Assembly (NCBI RefSeq): GCF_000217815.1 | Contig: NC_015707.1 | Coordinates: 620,001 to 684,000, forward strand | Direction: 5' to 3' | DNA: 64,000 nucleotides | Source of the DNA: Pseudothermotoga thermarum DSM 5069 | Lineage (GTDB): Bacteria; Thermotogota; Thermotogae; Thermotogales; DSM-5069 | Part shown: in pieces, positions 21,940-30,516 of the stretch | How positions within the stretch are numbered: the stretch's first letter is position 1 | Layout of the letters: each line of letters opens with the position of its first letter | Translations under genes and position numbers: made by a program | The notes under the pieces: model-generated | Databases searched by the model: none | Seen by the model: the letters and a program-made list of their open reading frames with translations, nothing else | Told to the model about the DNA's origin: nothing

Positions 21940-22569
21940 ATGCGAAAGGTTACAGTTTCAGCTTCAACTGTTGAGGAAGCACTTGAAATTGCGAAAAAGC
22001 AGCATAACTTGCTAGATGGTGAATTTGAATACAAAATTGTTGATAAGGGATTCAAAGGTTTCTTTGGATTGTTCGCAAGGAATGCAGTAGTAGAAATAAC
22101 CTTCAAAAGTAATTATTACGAGCGCAAGTTGAGGGAGTTTTTTCAAACCATTTTTGCCAAATTTGGGCAAGTTGAAATCAACATTTCTTCATCTGGAAAG
22201 AAATTCACGGTAAAGCTAAACGGTGAAAATTTGAAAGAATGGGCTGTTAAAAACAAGGAAGTTGTTCCAGCGATTCAACATTTAGCCACAATACTCATAA
22301 ATCGAGTCAGCGATACAAAATTGTGCGTGGAAGTTGATGTAGGAGATTTGAAGGAAAAGAGGCAGAAAAATTTACACGAAATAGTAGAACAAGCAATATC
22401 AAAGGTGAAAAATGGTGCTAAAAAGATAGTTTTAGAGCCAATGTCGGCAAAAGAAAGACGAATGGTTCACGAGCTTGTCAAGAGATACAAACATCTGAAA
22501 AGTTATTCTATTGGTGTTGAACCGTACCGAAGGGTTGTCATAGAGTATTATCAAGAGGAGAAAAATTAA
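21940..22569 (+). CDS. jag: Jag/KhpB RNA-binding protein
   Basis: The N-terminal Jag_N domain (VSASTVEEALEIAKKQ to about residue 50, with KGFKGFFGLFARNAVVEI) is followed by a KH domain and an R3H domain (ERRMVHELVKRYKHL). KhpB-type proteins bind RNA and influence cell shape and division; their position after yidC is conserved. Its TAA overlaps the stop of the convergent gene that follows. Confidence 0.9.
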   Translation: MRKVTVSASTVEEALEIAKKQHNLLDGEFEYKIVDKGFKGFFGLFARNAVVEITFKSNYYERKLREFFQTIFAKFGQVEINISSSGKKFTVKLNGENLKEWAVKNKEVVPAIQHLATILINRVSDTKLCVEVDVGDLKEKRQKNLHEIVEQAISKVKNGAKKIVLEPMSAKERRMVHELVKRYKHLKSYSIGVEPYRRVVIEYYQEEKN

Positions 22570-23159
22570 GATCTCTTAAAAGCGTCTAAGGCTGCATAAG
22601 CTGCGGCAATTAACGGATCTTTTTGGATCTCACAGCTTCCTATTACACTTTTTTCCAATCCGTTTTGAAGTTTCGTCAAATGACACACTAAAAATTCTTT
22701 CCCAGCTAAGGTAATGATTCTAAGATCGTCTACAGAGAAGATCGAATCACTCAATTCGTCTAAAGCGTTAATAACAGCTTCTGCTGCGGTCTTAAGCTTT
22801 TGAATACTTGTTTTTGCCCCTTCTGCACTGCCTGTGTAAACTTCTCCAGCACGTTCAATGGTTACTTCCACTTTGATCTTCTTGCCCAAATCCTCTGTTC
22901 TTAATGAGGAAATCTCGTAATCGACAAAAGATTGTCCAGGGCTGGAAAGTTGGGCAACACTTATGATTTTCCTGTCAATTTTAATTCCTGTTGAAGCAAA
23001 TATCGCTGTTTCAACATCTCGAACCACCTGTTTTGGATTTTTTTGTGAATCGGTTATGACGTGTATCTCCTTGATGCCTTCCTCGTCCGCGACGACTTTG
23101 ACCCCATTTATTCCAGAGATTTGGGATATTATTGACTCGATTTTTTTAGGGTCAAGCAT
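22566..23159 (-). CDS. Hypothetical protein
   Basis: This 197-residue soluble protein is not recognised. It has alternating strands and helices; an N-terminal segment (about residues 1-55, ISGINGVKVVADEEGIKEIHVITD) resembles a small alpha/beta regulatory-domain fold, but no family motif is clear. The ATG at 23159 has an AGGGGGG site. An ATG further upstream (23210) would overlap ispD on the other strand and is less likely. It is convergent with jag (stops overlap) and divergent from ispD with 43 bases between starts. Confidence 0.7.
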   Translation of the reverse strand: MLDPKKIESIISQISGINGVKVVADEEGIKEIHVITDSQKNPKQVVRDVETAIFASTGIKIDRKIISVAQLSSPGQSFVDYEISSLRTEDLGKKIKVEVTIERAGEVYTGSAEGAKTSIQKLKTAAEAVINALDELSDSIFSVDDLRIITLAGKEFLVCHLTKLQNGLEKSVIGSCEIQKDPLIAAAYAALDAFKRS

Positions 23160-23202
23160 ACTTTCCCCCCTTTTTTGATATTCTAACATGTGGTGATGAA
23201 GA

Positions 23203-23883
23203 ATGAACATAGGAGTTTTGATGGCTGCTGGTAAAGGAACGAGGCTTGGTGATAAAATTCCAAAACAGTTTCTTGAACTTTGTGGAAAACCAATTTTTCT
23301 GTATAGTTTGGAAGCTTTTGAAAAATCTCAGAAGGTCGACGGATATTTGCTCATGGTTCCAGAAGAATACATTGGGTACGCTCAAAAGTTGGCTGTAAAA
23401 GCTGAGAAACTAAAAGCAATCTTAGCTGGTGGTGCAACCAGGCATGAGACTACTTTGATTGCATTGGAGCACTTAAAAACCTTTAATCCGAAGGTAGTCG
23501 TCTTCCACGATGCGGCAAGACCTTTTATCACCTCAAAACTCGTTGATGAGGTAATTGAGGCTGCCGAAAAACACGGGGCATCAACGGCGGCGGTAAAGAT
23601 CTCCGACACCGTTGCGTATTGTGAGAACGGTTTTGTGAAGAATCATGTGTCGCGTGAAAATCTTTATCGAATTCTTACACCACAGGCTTTCAACTTCGAA
23701 CTGGCATATCAAATTTTTCAAAGAATAAGTGGCGATGATGGCACCTTTCCTTTTGTTCAAGCAGGCCTAAAAGTTGCCATTGTACCATCGGATTATCTGA
23801 ATTTCAAAATTACCTTTCCAGAGGATTACCAGGTAGCCAATTTGTTAGCAAGATTTTGGTTTGAAAGTCAAAGACAAACTTGA
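23203..23883 (+). CDS. ispD: 2-C-methyl-D-erythritol 4-phosphate cytidylyltransferase
   Basis: IspD adds CMP to methylerythritol phosphate in the non-mevalonate isoprenoid pathway. The nucleotide-binding loop AAGKGTRLGDKIPKQF (residues 8-23) and the VVFHDAARPFIT motif (about 102-113) are diagnostic. The length of 226 aa is normal. The gene is divergent from the hypothetical gene on its left. A promoter for livK begins at its stop codon. Confidence 0.94.
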   Translation: MNIGVLMAAGKGTRLGDKIPKQFLELCGKPIFLYSLEAFEKSQKVDGYLLMVPEEYIGYAQKLAVKAEKLKAILAGGATRHETTLIALEHLKTFNPKVVVFHDAARPFITSKLVDEVIEAAEKHGASTAAVKISDTVAYCENGFVKNHVSRENLYRILTPQAFNFELAYQIFQRISGDDGTFPFVQAGLKVAIVPSDYLNFKITFPEDYQVANLLARFWFESQRQT

Positions 23884-23910
23884 CAAGAATTTTAAGCGAT
23901 ATGGTAATAT
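23880..23910 (+). promoter_or_regulatory. Candidate sigma-A promoter for the livKHMGF operon
   Basis: TTGACA at 23880-23885 overlaps the ispD stop, and TAATAT at 23905-23910 follows after 19 bases. The spacing is slightly long but the -35 box is perfect. Transcription would start near 23917, just before the leader hairpin. Confidence 0.6.
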
Positions 23911-23918
23911 ATTTATAA

Positions 23919-23937
23919 AACCTGGTTTTGCCAGGTT
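23919..23937 (+). promoter_or_regulatory. Leader stem-loop upstream of livK
   Basis: AACCTGG (23919-23925) pairs with CCAGGTT (23931-23937) around a TTTTG loop. There is no T-run after it, so it is unlikely to be a terminator. It would sit at the extreme 5' end of the livK mRNA, where such hairpins can protect transcripts. Confidence 0.55.
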
Positions 23938-23964
23938 AAAGAATTTTCAAAGGAGGTGTTGAGT

Positions 23965-25092
23965 GTGAAAAAAGCTTGCGTGCTGATCTTCCTTGCCGTG
24001 GTATTTGTTGTACTTTTTGCTCAAGAAATAACCGAGGTAAGGATCGGGGCTGGTTTTGAGATGACCGGACCGATAGCTGGTTACGGTCAAGCGTCTTGGG
24101 ACGGTATAAAGCTTGCGATGAAGTTAAGGCCAACGGTCAACATCGGAGGTAAAGAGATTCCAGTTAGAGTTATTCTTATGGACAACAAGGGCGACAAAGC
24201 CGAGTCAGCGAACGTGGCAAGAAGGTTAATCGACGTTGAAAAAGTTTCTGCCATAATTGGTCCTTGCACAAGTTCGTGTGCACTTGCGGCTGGTGCCATT
24301 GCTGAGGAAAAGAAAGTTCCTTTGATAGGAACCACCACAACAAATCCTTTGGTTACTCAAGGTAAAAAATTTGTTTTCAGAGCTTGCTTTATCGATCCAT
24401 TCCAAGGTGCGATACTTGCAAAGTTCGCGTGGGAACACTTGAAAGCTAAAAAAGTTGCCATTATGGTTGACGTGGCACAAGATTACGTCGTTGGTTTGGC
24501 CAACGAGTTCATGAAGGTTTTCAAACAGTTAGGTGGAACGTATTTCGTTGAGTATTACACAACCGGTGATCAAGATTTCTCTGCTCAGCTGACAAACGTT
24601 CTTGCAAAGAAACCCGACGTGATATTTATGCCTGGTTATTATGCCGAGATAGCTTTGATGTGTGTCCAAGCAAGACAACTTGGATTCAAAGGAGCTTTTT
24701 TGGCCGGAGATGGGGCCGACGCACCGGAGTTGATCGAAATCGGAGGAGATTTTGTTGAAGGACTTTACTACACAACATACTTCCATCCAGACGCAGATCT
24801 TTCTCCAAAGACGAAAGAGTTTGTCGAAGCTTATATGAAAGAATACGGCAGAAGAGCAGACGCTTTTGGGGCTTTGGCGTTTGATGCTTATAATTTGATT
24901 CTTGATGCAATCGAAAGAGCTCAATCTACAGATCCTGTCAAAATCCGTGATGCAATTGCTGCAACGAAAGATTTCGTCGGTGTTGCTGGTACGATAAGCT
25001 TCCCACCCAATTCTGGTGATCCAATCAAACCTGCTGTTATAAACACGATCAAAAATAGGCAATTTGTTCTTTACACGGTTATCCGACCGTAG
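23965..25092 (+). CDS. Branched-chain amino acid (LivK-type) ABC transporter substrate-binding protein
   Basis: An N-terminal signal sequence (about residues 1-20, ending near FAQE) precedes a type 1 periplasmic-binding fold (TEVRIGAGFEMTGPIAGYGQ…). The region GPCTSSCALAAGAIAEEKKV resembles the ligand-contact loop of LivJ/LivK. It would capture the solute outside the membrane for LivHMGF. GTG 23965 follows AAGGAGG by 8 bases; an upstream GTG overlaps the ribosome site. A terminator-like hairpin separates it from livH. The actual ligand may be an amino acid, peptide or urea-like compound. Confidence 0.88.
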   Translation: MKKACVLIFLAVVFVVLFAQEITEVRIGAGFEMTGPIAGYGQASWDGIKLAMKLRPTVNIGGKEIPVRVILMDNKGDKAESANVARRLIDVEKVSAIIGPCTSSCALAAGAIAEEKKVPLIGTTTTNPLVTQGKKFVFRACFIDPFQGAILAKFAWEHLKAKKVAIMVDVAQDYVVGLANEFMKVFKQLGGTYFVEYYTTGDQDFSAQLTNVLAKKPDVIFMPGYYAEIALMCVQARQLGFKGAFLAGDGADAPELIEIGGDFVEGLYYTTYFHPDADLSPKTKEFVEAYMKEYGRRADAFGALAFDAYNLILDAIERAQSTDPVKIRDAIAATKDFVGVAGTISFPPNSGDPIKPAVINTIKNRQFVLYTVIRP

Positions 25093-25113
25093 AAGTTTCA
25101 CATGGGTTTACAA

Positions 25114-25140
25114 AAAGCCCCCTTCATGGGGGCTTTCAAA
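25114..25140 (+). terminator. Intercistronic hairpin between livK and livH
   Basis: AAAGCCCCC at 25114-25122 pairs with GGGGGCTTT at 25128-25136, loop TTCAT. The stem is very stable but the T-run is short, so partial termination is likely. It would lower permease and ATPase mRNA relative to the binding protein. Confidence 0.75.
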
Positions 25141-25163
25141 GGTTTAATTAGGAGGTGAACAAT

Positions 25164-26072
25164 TTGACACTGGAAGCGTTTTTGCAACATTTGGTGAATG
25201 CCATATCGCTTGGTTCAATATACGCGTTGATTGCAATTGGATACAGTTTGGTTTATGGAATACTCAGGTTGATCAATTTCGCTCATGGTGACATTTTTAC
25301 CTATGGCATATACTTTGCGTTTTACGGTGTGATTCTTTTGCGCTTGCCGTGGTGGGGAGCATATATATTTTCCATCTTTGCAACGATGCTTCTTGGTGTA
25401 ACTGTTGAAAGAATCGCTTATAGACCTTTGAGAAATGCTCCAAGAATCTCCCTGTTGATCACGGCGATAGGCGTTTCTTTCTTTTTGACGAATTTTGCAA
25501 CGGTTGTTTTTGGTGGCCGTCCAAAATCCTTCAATCCTCAGACAGGGGTGTATCCAAGGGAATTTTTGAGGATGATAATTTTTGGAAATGTTAGAATTCC
25601 AATTTTAACTTTGATCACAATTGTTGTTGCGGCTGTTGCCATGTTGATACTCACTTGGATAGTTTATAAAACGAAGACCGGTATGGCCATGCGAGCTATA
25701 TCGAGAGATATCGCTACGACGAAGTTGATGGGTGTAAACGTTGATAGAATAATAAGCTTTACCTTTGCCGTGGGTTCTGCCTTGGCTGCCATAGGTGGAA
25801 TTCTATGGGCTATGCGTTTTCCACAGGTTTATCCTTACACGGGATTCATACCAGGTTTGAAGGCTTTCATTGCTGCTGTTGTGGGTGGTATTGGGAGCAT
25901 ACAAGGTGCGATGACCGGTGGCTTTGTTTTAGGTGCAGCTGAGGTTATGATCGTGGCTTTTGCCCCTTCAATAGCTGGCTACAGAGATGCTTTCGCATAC
26001 GTCATCCTTTTGCTGATCTTGCTTGTCAAACCAACCGGAATTCTTGGAGTTGAAATTGCAGAAAAGGTGTGA
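25164..26072 (+). CDS. livH: Branched-chain amino acid ABC transporter permease LivH type
   Basis: LivH is one of two membrane subunits. The sequence LVNAISLGSIYALIAIGYSL and YGILRLINFAHGDIFTYG near the N-terminus, and GGIGSIQGAMTGGFVLGA (about residue 250), are typical of the family. TTG 25164 has AGGAGG 8 bases upstream; GTG 25155 lies inside that site and is rejected. The gene overlaps livM or abuts it closely. Confidence 0.9.
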   Translation: MTLEAFLQHLVNAISLGSIYALIAIGYSLVYGILRLINFAHGDIFTYGIYFAFYGVILLRLPWWGAYIFSIFATMLLGVTVERIAYRPLRNAPRISLLITAIGVSFFLTNFATVVFGGRPKSFNPQTGVYPREFLRMIIFGNVRIPILTLITIVVAAVAMLILTWIVYKTKTGMAMRAISRDIATTKLMGVNVDRIISFTFAVGSALAAIGGILWAMRFPQVYPYTGFIPGLKAFIAAVVGGIGSIQGAMTGGFVLGAAEVMIVAFAPSIAGYRDAFAYVILLLILLVKPTGILGVEIAEKV

Positions 26073-26077
26073 TAAGA

Positions 26078-27142
26078 ATGGAACGGAAACTGAAAACTTC
26101 AACCAAGCTTGTTTTGACAATTATTTTGATGGTGTTGATAGGCTTTTCACTACATCTTGCTCAAAGATTTGCGAGTGATTACATTAAGCTTTTGCTCAAC
26201 TTAATGGCGATAAACATAATTTTCGCAGTATCTTTGAATTTGATAAACGGTATAACTGGGATCTTTTCCCTTGGACATGCTGGATTCATAGCAATCGGTG
26301 CTTACATAGCAACGCTTTTGACGTTGCCTATAAGTCAAAAAGAAATATCTTATTTGGTAAAACCACTCATTTATCCTTTCAACTCGATTGAAATGTCTTT
26401 TTTACCTGCGACTGTAATAGCGGGCTTGGTGGCGGCAGGTTTTGGCTATATAGTCGCAGCTCCTTCGCTGAGACTCATAGGGGATTACCTTGCGATTGCA
26501 ACTCTTGGACTTGGTGAGGTTGTAAGAATAATAGCCAACAACGCTTGGTCTATAACCAACGGTGCCCTTGGTTTGAAGGGTATCCCCCCTTACACAAACA
26601 TTTATTGGTCGTGGGGTTGGGCGTTTGTGACTGTTTTTACCATTGCAAGCCTTGTCAACAGCAGCTATGGTCGAGCTTTGAAAGCGATTAGGGAAGACCC
26701 AATAGCTGCAAAGGCGATGGGGATAAATGTCTTTTCTCATCAAGTTATGGGTTTTGTCATAGGTTCGTTCTTTGCTGGAGTCGGTGGAGCTCTTTGGGCT
26801 CATCTTATAACAACCATAGATCCAAAGTCGTTTGGTGTTACAAAAACTTTCGAAATACTCATCATGGTGGTTTTGGGAGGGCTTGGCAGCATAACAGGTT
26901 CAATTTTTGGTGCCGCTATCTACACCGTGGGTTTGGAGTACCTTAGAATTCTTGAAAGTCCTTTCAAACTGGGAAGAATAACTTTGCCCGGTATTCCTGG
27001 TATGAGAATGGTTGTGCTCTCGGTGATCTTAATAGTTTTAATGCTCTTTTGGAGAAGAGGTCTTTTTGGCAGAAACGAATTGACTTGGGATTTAATTGCC
27101 AATTTTGTTCGAAGGTTAAAACGGGGTGAAAGCCATGGATGA
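26078..27142 (+). CDS. livM: Branched-chain amino acid ABC transporter permease LivM type
   Basis: LivM is the second membrane subunit. Recognisable are INGITGIFSLGHAGFIAIGA (about residues 63-82), GLGEVVRIIANNAWSITNGALGL and the C-terminal GGLGSITGSIFGA. ATG 26078 has AAGGTG at a suitable distance; GTG 26069, overlapping the livH stop, is possible. The end overlaps livG by 8 bases. Confidence 0.9.
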   Translation: MERKLKTSTKLVLTIILMVLIGFSLHLAQRFASDYIKLLLNLMAINIIFAVSLNLINGITGIFSLGHAGFIAIGAYIATLLTLPISQKEISYLVKPLIYPFNSIEMSFLPATVIAGLVAAGFGYIVAAPSLRLIGDYLAIATLGLGEVVRIIANNAWSITNGALGLKGIPPYTNIYWSWGWAFVTVFTIASLVNSSYGRALKAIREDPIAAKAMGINVFSHQVMGFVIGSFFAGVGGALWAHLITTIDPKSFGVTKTFEILIMVVLGGLGSITGSIFGAAIYTVGLEYLRILESPFKLGRITLPGIPGMRMVVLSVILIVLMLFWRRGLFGRNELTWDLIANFVRRLKRGESHG

Positions 27143-27917
27143 GATTGTACTCAGATTAGAGTCGGTAACAAAAAGGTTTGGAGGGTTGGTGGCTGTCGAT
27201 AATTTCACAGGTTATGTAAAACGCGGGGAACTTCTTGGATTAATAGGCCCAAATGGAGCAGGAAAAACCACGCTTTTCAACCTTATAACGGGCATGTATT
27301 ATCCAGAGGGTGGAAGGATATACTTTGAAAACCACGATATAACCTTCAAAAAACCATTCGAACGAACACGTATGGGTATTGCCAGAACTTTTCAAAACAT
27401 CAGGTTGTTTTCTGATTTAACCGTTTTGGAAAACGTCATGGTGGCACAACATCTTAAGTTGAAAAGCTGGATCTGGCTTTTTAAATGTGTGGCAAAGCTG
27501 CCTTCTGCCCTTGCTTTGGAAAGGCGAATGAGGGAAGAAGGTTTAAAACTACTTGAAATCGTTGGTTTGAAACAATTTGCCAACGAGAAAGCAAGTGCAC
27601 TGTCCTATGGTCTTCAAAGAAAACTTGAAATAGCCAGGGCTTTGGCGACAGGTCCAAAGCTTTTGCTTCTTGACGAACCAGCTGCGGGTATGAATCCCCA
27701 GGAAACGGTGGAGTTGATGAACTTCATAAAATGGGTTAGAGACCATTTTAAAGTCACCATAATTGTCATAGAGCACGACATGAAAGTGATAATGGGAATA
27801 TGTGAAAGAATATACGTTATGGACTATGGGAAACTCATTGCAGAAGGGGCCCCAAAACAGATACAAAACGATCCAATCGTCAGAAAAGCCTATCTTGGTG
27901 AGGAGGTATTGCTGTGA
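27135..27917 (+). CDS. livG: Branched-chain amino acid ABC transporter ATPase LivG
   Basis: LivG is a cytoplasmic ATPase subunit. Walker A GPNGAGKTT is at about residues 39-47 and Walker B LLLLDEPAAGMNP at about 178; the AAGMNP extension is typical of LivG. The signature motif (LSYGLQRKLEIARAL) differs from LSGGQ by a Tyr, as is usual in LivG. ATG 27135 has GGGGTGA upstream and overlaps the livM end; livF overlaps its own end by 4 bases. Confidence 0.93.
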   Translation: MDEIVLRLESVTKRFGGLVAVDNFTGYVKRGELLGLIGPNGAGKTTLFNLITGMYYPEGGRIYFENHDITFKKPFERTRMGIARTFQNIRLFSDLTVLENVMVAQHLKLKSWIWLFKCVAKLPSALALERRMREEGLKLLEIVGLKQFANEKASALSYGLQRKLEIARALATGPKLLLLDEPAAGMNPQETVELMNFIKWVRDHFKVTIIVIEHDMKVIMGICERIYVMDYGKLIAEGAPKQIQNDPIVRKAYLGEEVLL

Positions 27918-28633
27918 CCGACGTTGTTTTGAGCGTGGAAGACTTAAATGTTCACTATGGAAGTATTCATGCGGTCAAGGGTATATCCTTTCAAGTTAAA
28001 AGAGGAGAAATAGTTACCTTAATTGGGTCAAACGGTGCCGGAAAGTCTTCCACTTTGAACGCCATTATGAACATCGTTCCAAAGAGTAAAGGTAAAGTTG
28101 TTTTCAATGGTATTGATATAACTAATTTACCGACGAACGAGATAGTAAAACTTGGTTTGACACTAGTCCCCGAGGGTAGGAAGATTTTTCCGAACCTGAC
28201 TGTTTATGAAAATCTGATGATGGGTTGTTATGCGAGAAAGGATAAAAATAAGATAAGGGAAGACCTCGATTGGGTGTTGAATCTTTTTCCGAGGTTGAAA
28301 GAAAGGTTGAAACAGCTTGGTGGTACGCTGTCTGGAGGAGAACAACAAATGTTAGCCCTCGCAAGAGGGTTGATGTCAAGACCAAAGGTTTTGATGATGG
28401 ATGAGCCTTCCTTGGGATTGGCTCCGTTGCTGGTTGCAGAAGTTTTTCAAGTGATTCAACAAATCAGAAATGAAGGCGTCACGATTTTGCTGGTTGAGCA
28501 AAATGCTTTTGCGGCTTTGAAAATTTGTGACTATGGGTACGTTTTGGAAACAGGAAGAATAACGCTTCAAGATAAGGGAGAAAATTTGATCAAAAACGAG
28601 GATGTGGCAAAAGCTTACCTTGGAATAAGCTGA
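27914..28633 (+). CDS. livF: Branched-chain amino acid ABC transporter ATPase LivF
   Basis: LivF is the second ATPase. Walker A is GSNGAGKSS (about residues 38-46), the signature is LSGGEQQMLALARGL, and Walker B is VLMMDEPSLGLAP. The 239-residue length is normal. GTG 27914 overlaps the livG stop with AGGAGG upstream. This completes the transporter set livKHMGF. Confidence 0.94.
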   Translation: MTDVVLSVEDLNVHYGSIHAVKGISFQVKRGEIVTLIGSNGAGKSSTLNAIMNIVPKSKGKVVFNGIDITNLPTNEIVKLGLTLVPEGRKIFPNLTVYENLMMGCYARKDKNKIREDLDWVLNLFPRLKERLKQLGGTLSGGEQQMLALARGLMSRPKVLMMDEPSLGLAPLLVAEVFQVIQQIRNEGVTILLVEQNAFAALKICDYGYVLETGRITLQDKGENLIKNEDVAKAYLGIS

Positions 28634-28672
28634 ATATCTCTATGGTAAACTTTTACTAGGGGTGAACAGACC

Positions 28673-29536
28673 ATGGGTAAACTAAAGATAATTCTTGACA
28701 GCACATCCGACGTTCCAAGGGATTGGATCGAAAAATACGATCTAGCTGTTATACCTCTGCATGTTACCTGGCCAGATGGCACGCAAGAAGACGATACGCG
28801 TGATTTGAAGGAGATCGAAGATTTTTACAGAAGAATAAGCCAAGCGAAGGAACTTCCAAAAAGTTCTCAACCATCTGTCGGGGAATTCGAAGCGCTTTAT
28901 CGAAAAATAGAGCAAGAGGGGTACGATGAAATACTAGTGATATGCATATCCACAAAGCTTTCTCAAACTTACAATTCCGCAAATTTGGCAGCGCAACAAG
29001 TCAAAATCCCTGTTTACGTAGTCGATAGCAAGTTGGCTTCAGCAGCCATGCCGCCGCTTGCAAGAAGAGCAAGGGAACTTGAAAAGGAAGGATTAAAAAC
29101 GCCTGAAATTGTAAAAGTTTTAAACGAAGAACTTGCAAAAGGAAGATATAGAGCCATATTCTATGTTTCAAATTTCGACTTTTTGGTAAAAGGCGGGCGG
29201 GTTTCGCGTGTTCAAGGATTTTTTGGAAGCCTTTTGAACATCTATGTGGGAATATGGATAGATCCAGAGGGTAGGTTGATTCCATTCGAAAAAGCTCGAG
29301 GAAAAAAGCGGGCAAGTGAAATGTTGGTTAAAAAAGCTTTGGATTTGGCAAAGGAAGGATCGACGGTGCGTTTGATAATGGTGCATGCCAACGCAAAAGA
29401 AGATGCTGAGATGATTCTTGAGGAATTGAAAAAACACTACAAAGTTTTGGATGCACCTTTCACCGAGATGGGAAAAGTTATTACAACGCACGTTGGTCCA
29501 GGAACGGCTGGTTTTGCATTGGAGGTAATTGAGTGA
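28673..29536 (+). CDS. DegV family fatty-acid-binding protein
   Basis: DegV/FakB proteins bind fatty acids and can present them to the kinase FakA. Here KIILDSTSDVPRDWIEKYDL starts the fold, SSQPSVGEFEALY and VICISTKLSQTYNSANLAA follow (about residues 63-106), and the C-terminal half has FLVKGGRVSR and HVGPGTAGF. The length of 287 aa is normal. No fakA is seen in the window, so the fatty-acid role is known for the family only. It overlaps the next gene by 4 bases. Confidence 0.87.
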   Translation: MGKLKIILDSTSDVPRDWIEKYDLAVIPLHVTWPDGTQEDDTRDLKEIEDFYRRISQAKELPKSSQPSVGEFEALYRKIEQEGYDEILVICISTKLSQTYNSANLAAQQVKIPVYVVDSKLASAAMPPLARRARELEKEGLKTPEIVKVLNEELAKGRYRAIFYVSNFDFLVKGGRVSRVQGFFGSLLNIYVGIWIDPEGRLIPFEKARGKKRASEMLVKKALDLAKEGSTVRLIMVHANAKEDAEMILEELKKHYKVLDAPFTEMGKVITTHVGPGTAGFALEVIE

Positions 29537-30516
29537 AGCAGTCGTTTTTAATAATTGTCTTCACGATAGTCAGCATTTTGATCATTTACATTGCATACCT
29601 TGAAAGGACTACCTTGAAAATTTTGATCTTTGAAGATGGAATAATCCAATTGCAACAAGGGTTAGATCGTTACGTAAAGGAGACGGGTTTTAAATGTAAA
29701 CCTATAGTTATAAGAATAGATCGTAGTCTTGAGGAGATAGAAAAGTTTTTGAGAGATAATCAAAAAACCTATGCAATAGGTCCAAGGACAAGTTCTCAGG
29801 CGTTGAGATTAATACCACTTTTGGAAAAATACCAAATCTTTGCTATTGCGCCGCTTGTTACTTCACCAGAAGTTCTCGGCAAAAGCAATTACCTTGTAAG
29901 TTTAAGTAGTTCCGATGATCTTCAAGTTCGGCACATAGCTTCTTTGCTTTTAGATTTCGAAAATATAGTCGTTTTCACAGATTTTGATAATCCAGTTTAC
30001 TGCGATACTTTCTACGACATTTTGGTGAAAGAATTACCAGAAAAAACCATTCTCAAAGTTGTGGTTGATAAGGTTGAAAATCTTTCTTTGCCAGACGAAT
30101 TTGACGTGGTAGTTTTTGTCACCGAAGGTCGCAAGGCCGGTTTAATTGCTCAAATGATTAGGTCAAGAAATTTTGAAATCCCGCTTTTTGGTTCTGATTA
30201 TGTTTATTCCGATCAACTTATCCAAATTGGTGGAAAAGCCGTTGAAGGGATGATCGTTTACAATTTGTTTGATTTGGAAAGGATGTTAGTGAGGAATTTT
30301 ACCAGTTTGCATGAAGCAGGATCTTATGATGCTGCACTAGTTATCGACTCACTGGTAAAACAAGGTGTAAAACCAAATCTTGCTGGGGAGTATTTGAAAG
30401 GGAAATCTTTTTCAGGGGCAACCGGTGATTTTACCATAAGCGAAAATTTATGGGCTGTACGAAAGTCAAACTTTGTTACCGTTCAAAATGGTTCATTTGT
30501 CCCATTGAAGAGGTGA
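29533..30516 (+). CDS. Membrane-anchored LivK-like (type 1 periplasmic-binding) sensor protein
   Basis: One hydrophobic segment (about residues 4-22) has no clear cleavage site and probably anchors the protein. The rest is an outward-facing fold resembling type 1 binding proteins: KILIFEDGIIQLQQGL, then AIGPRTSSQALRLIPLLEKY, PLVTSPEVLG, and GSDYVYSDQLIQIGGKAVEGMIVYN. It overlaps both degV (GTGA) and the HD-GYP gene (TGATG). The coupling suggests it supplies a ligand signal to the HD-GYP protein; that is an inference. It could instead be an extra binding protein for the Liv transporter upstream. Confidence 0.7.
   Translation: MKQSFLIIVFTIVSILIIYIAYLERTTLKILIFEDGIIQLQQGLDRYVKETGFKCKPIVIRIDRSLEEIEKFLRDNQKTYAIGPRTSSQALRLIPLLEKYQIFAIAPLVTSPEVLGKSNYLVSLSSSDDLQVRHIASLLLDFENIVVFTDFDNPVYCDTFYDILVKELPEKTILKVVVDKVENLSLPDEFDVVVFVTEGRKAGLIAQMIRSRNFEIPLFGSDYVYSDQLIQIGGKAVEGMIVYNLFDLERMLVRNFTSLHEAGSYDAALVIDSLVKQGVKPNLAGEYLKGKSFSGATGDFTISENLWAVRKSNFVTVQNGSFVPLKR

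Noticed and set aside
19810-22569. Replication origin near rpmH-rnpA-yidC-jag
   Set aside because: The cluster is often close to oriC in bacteria, but dnaA, dnaN and a DnaA-box cluster are not visible here.
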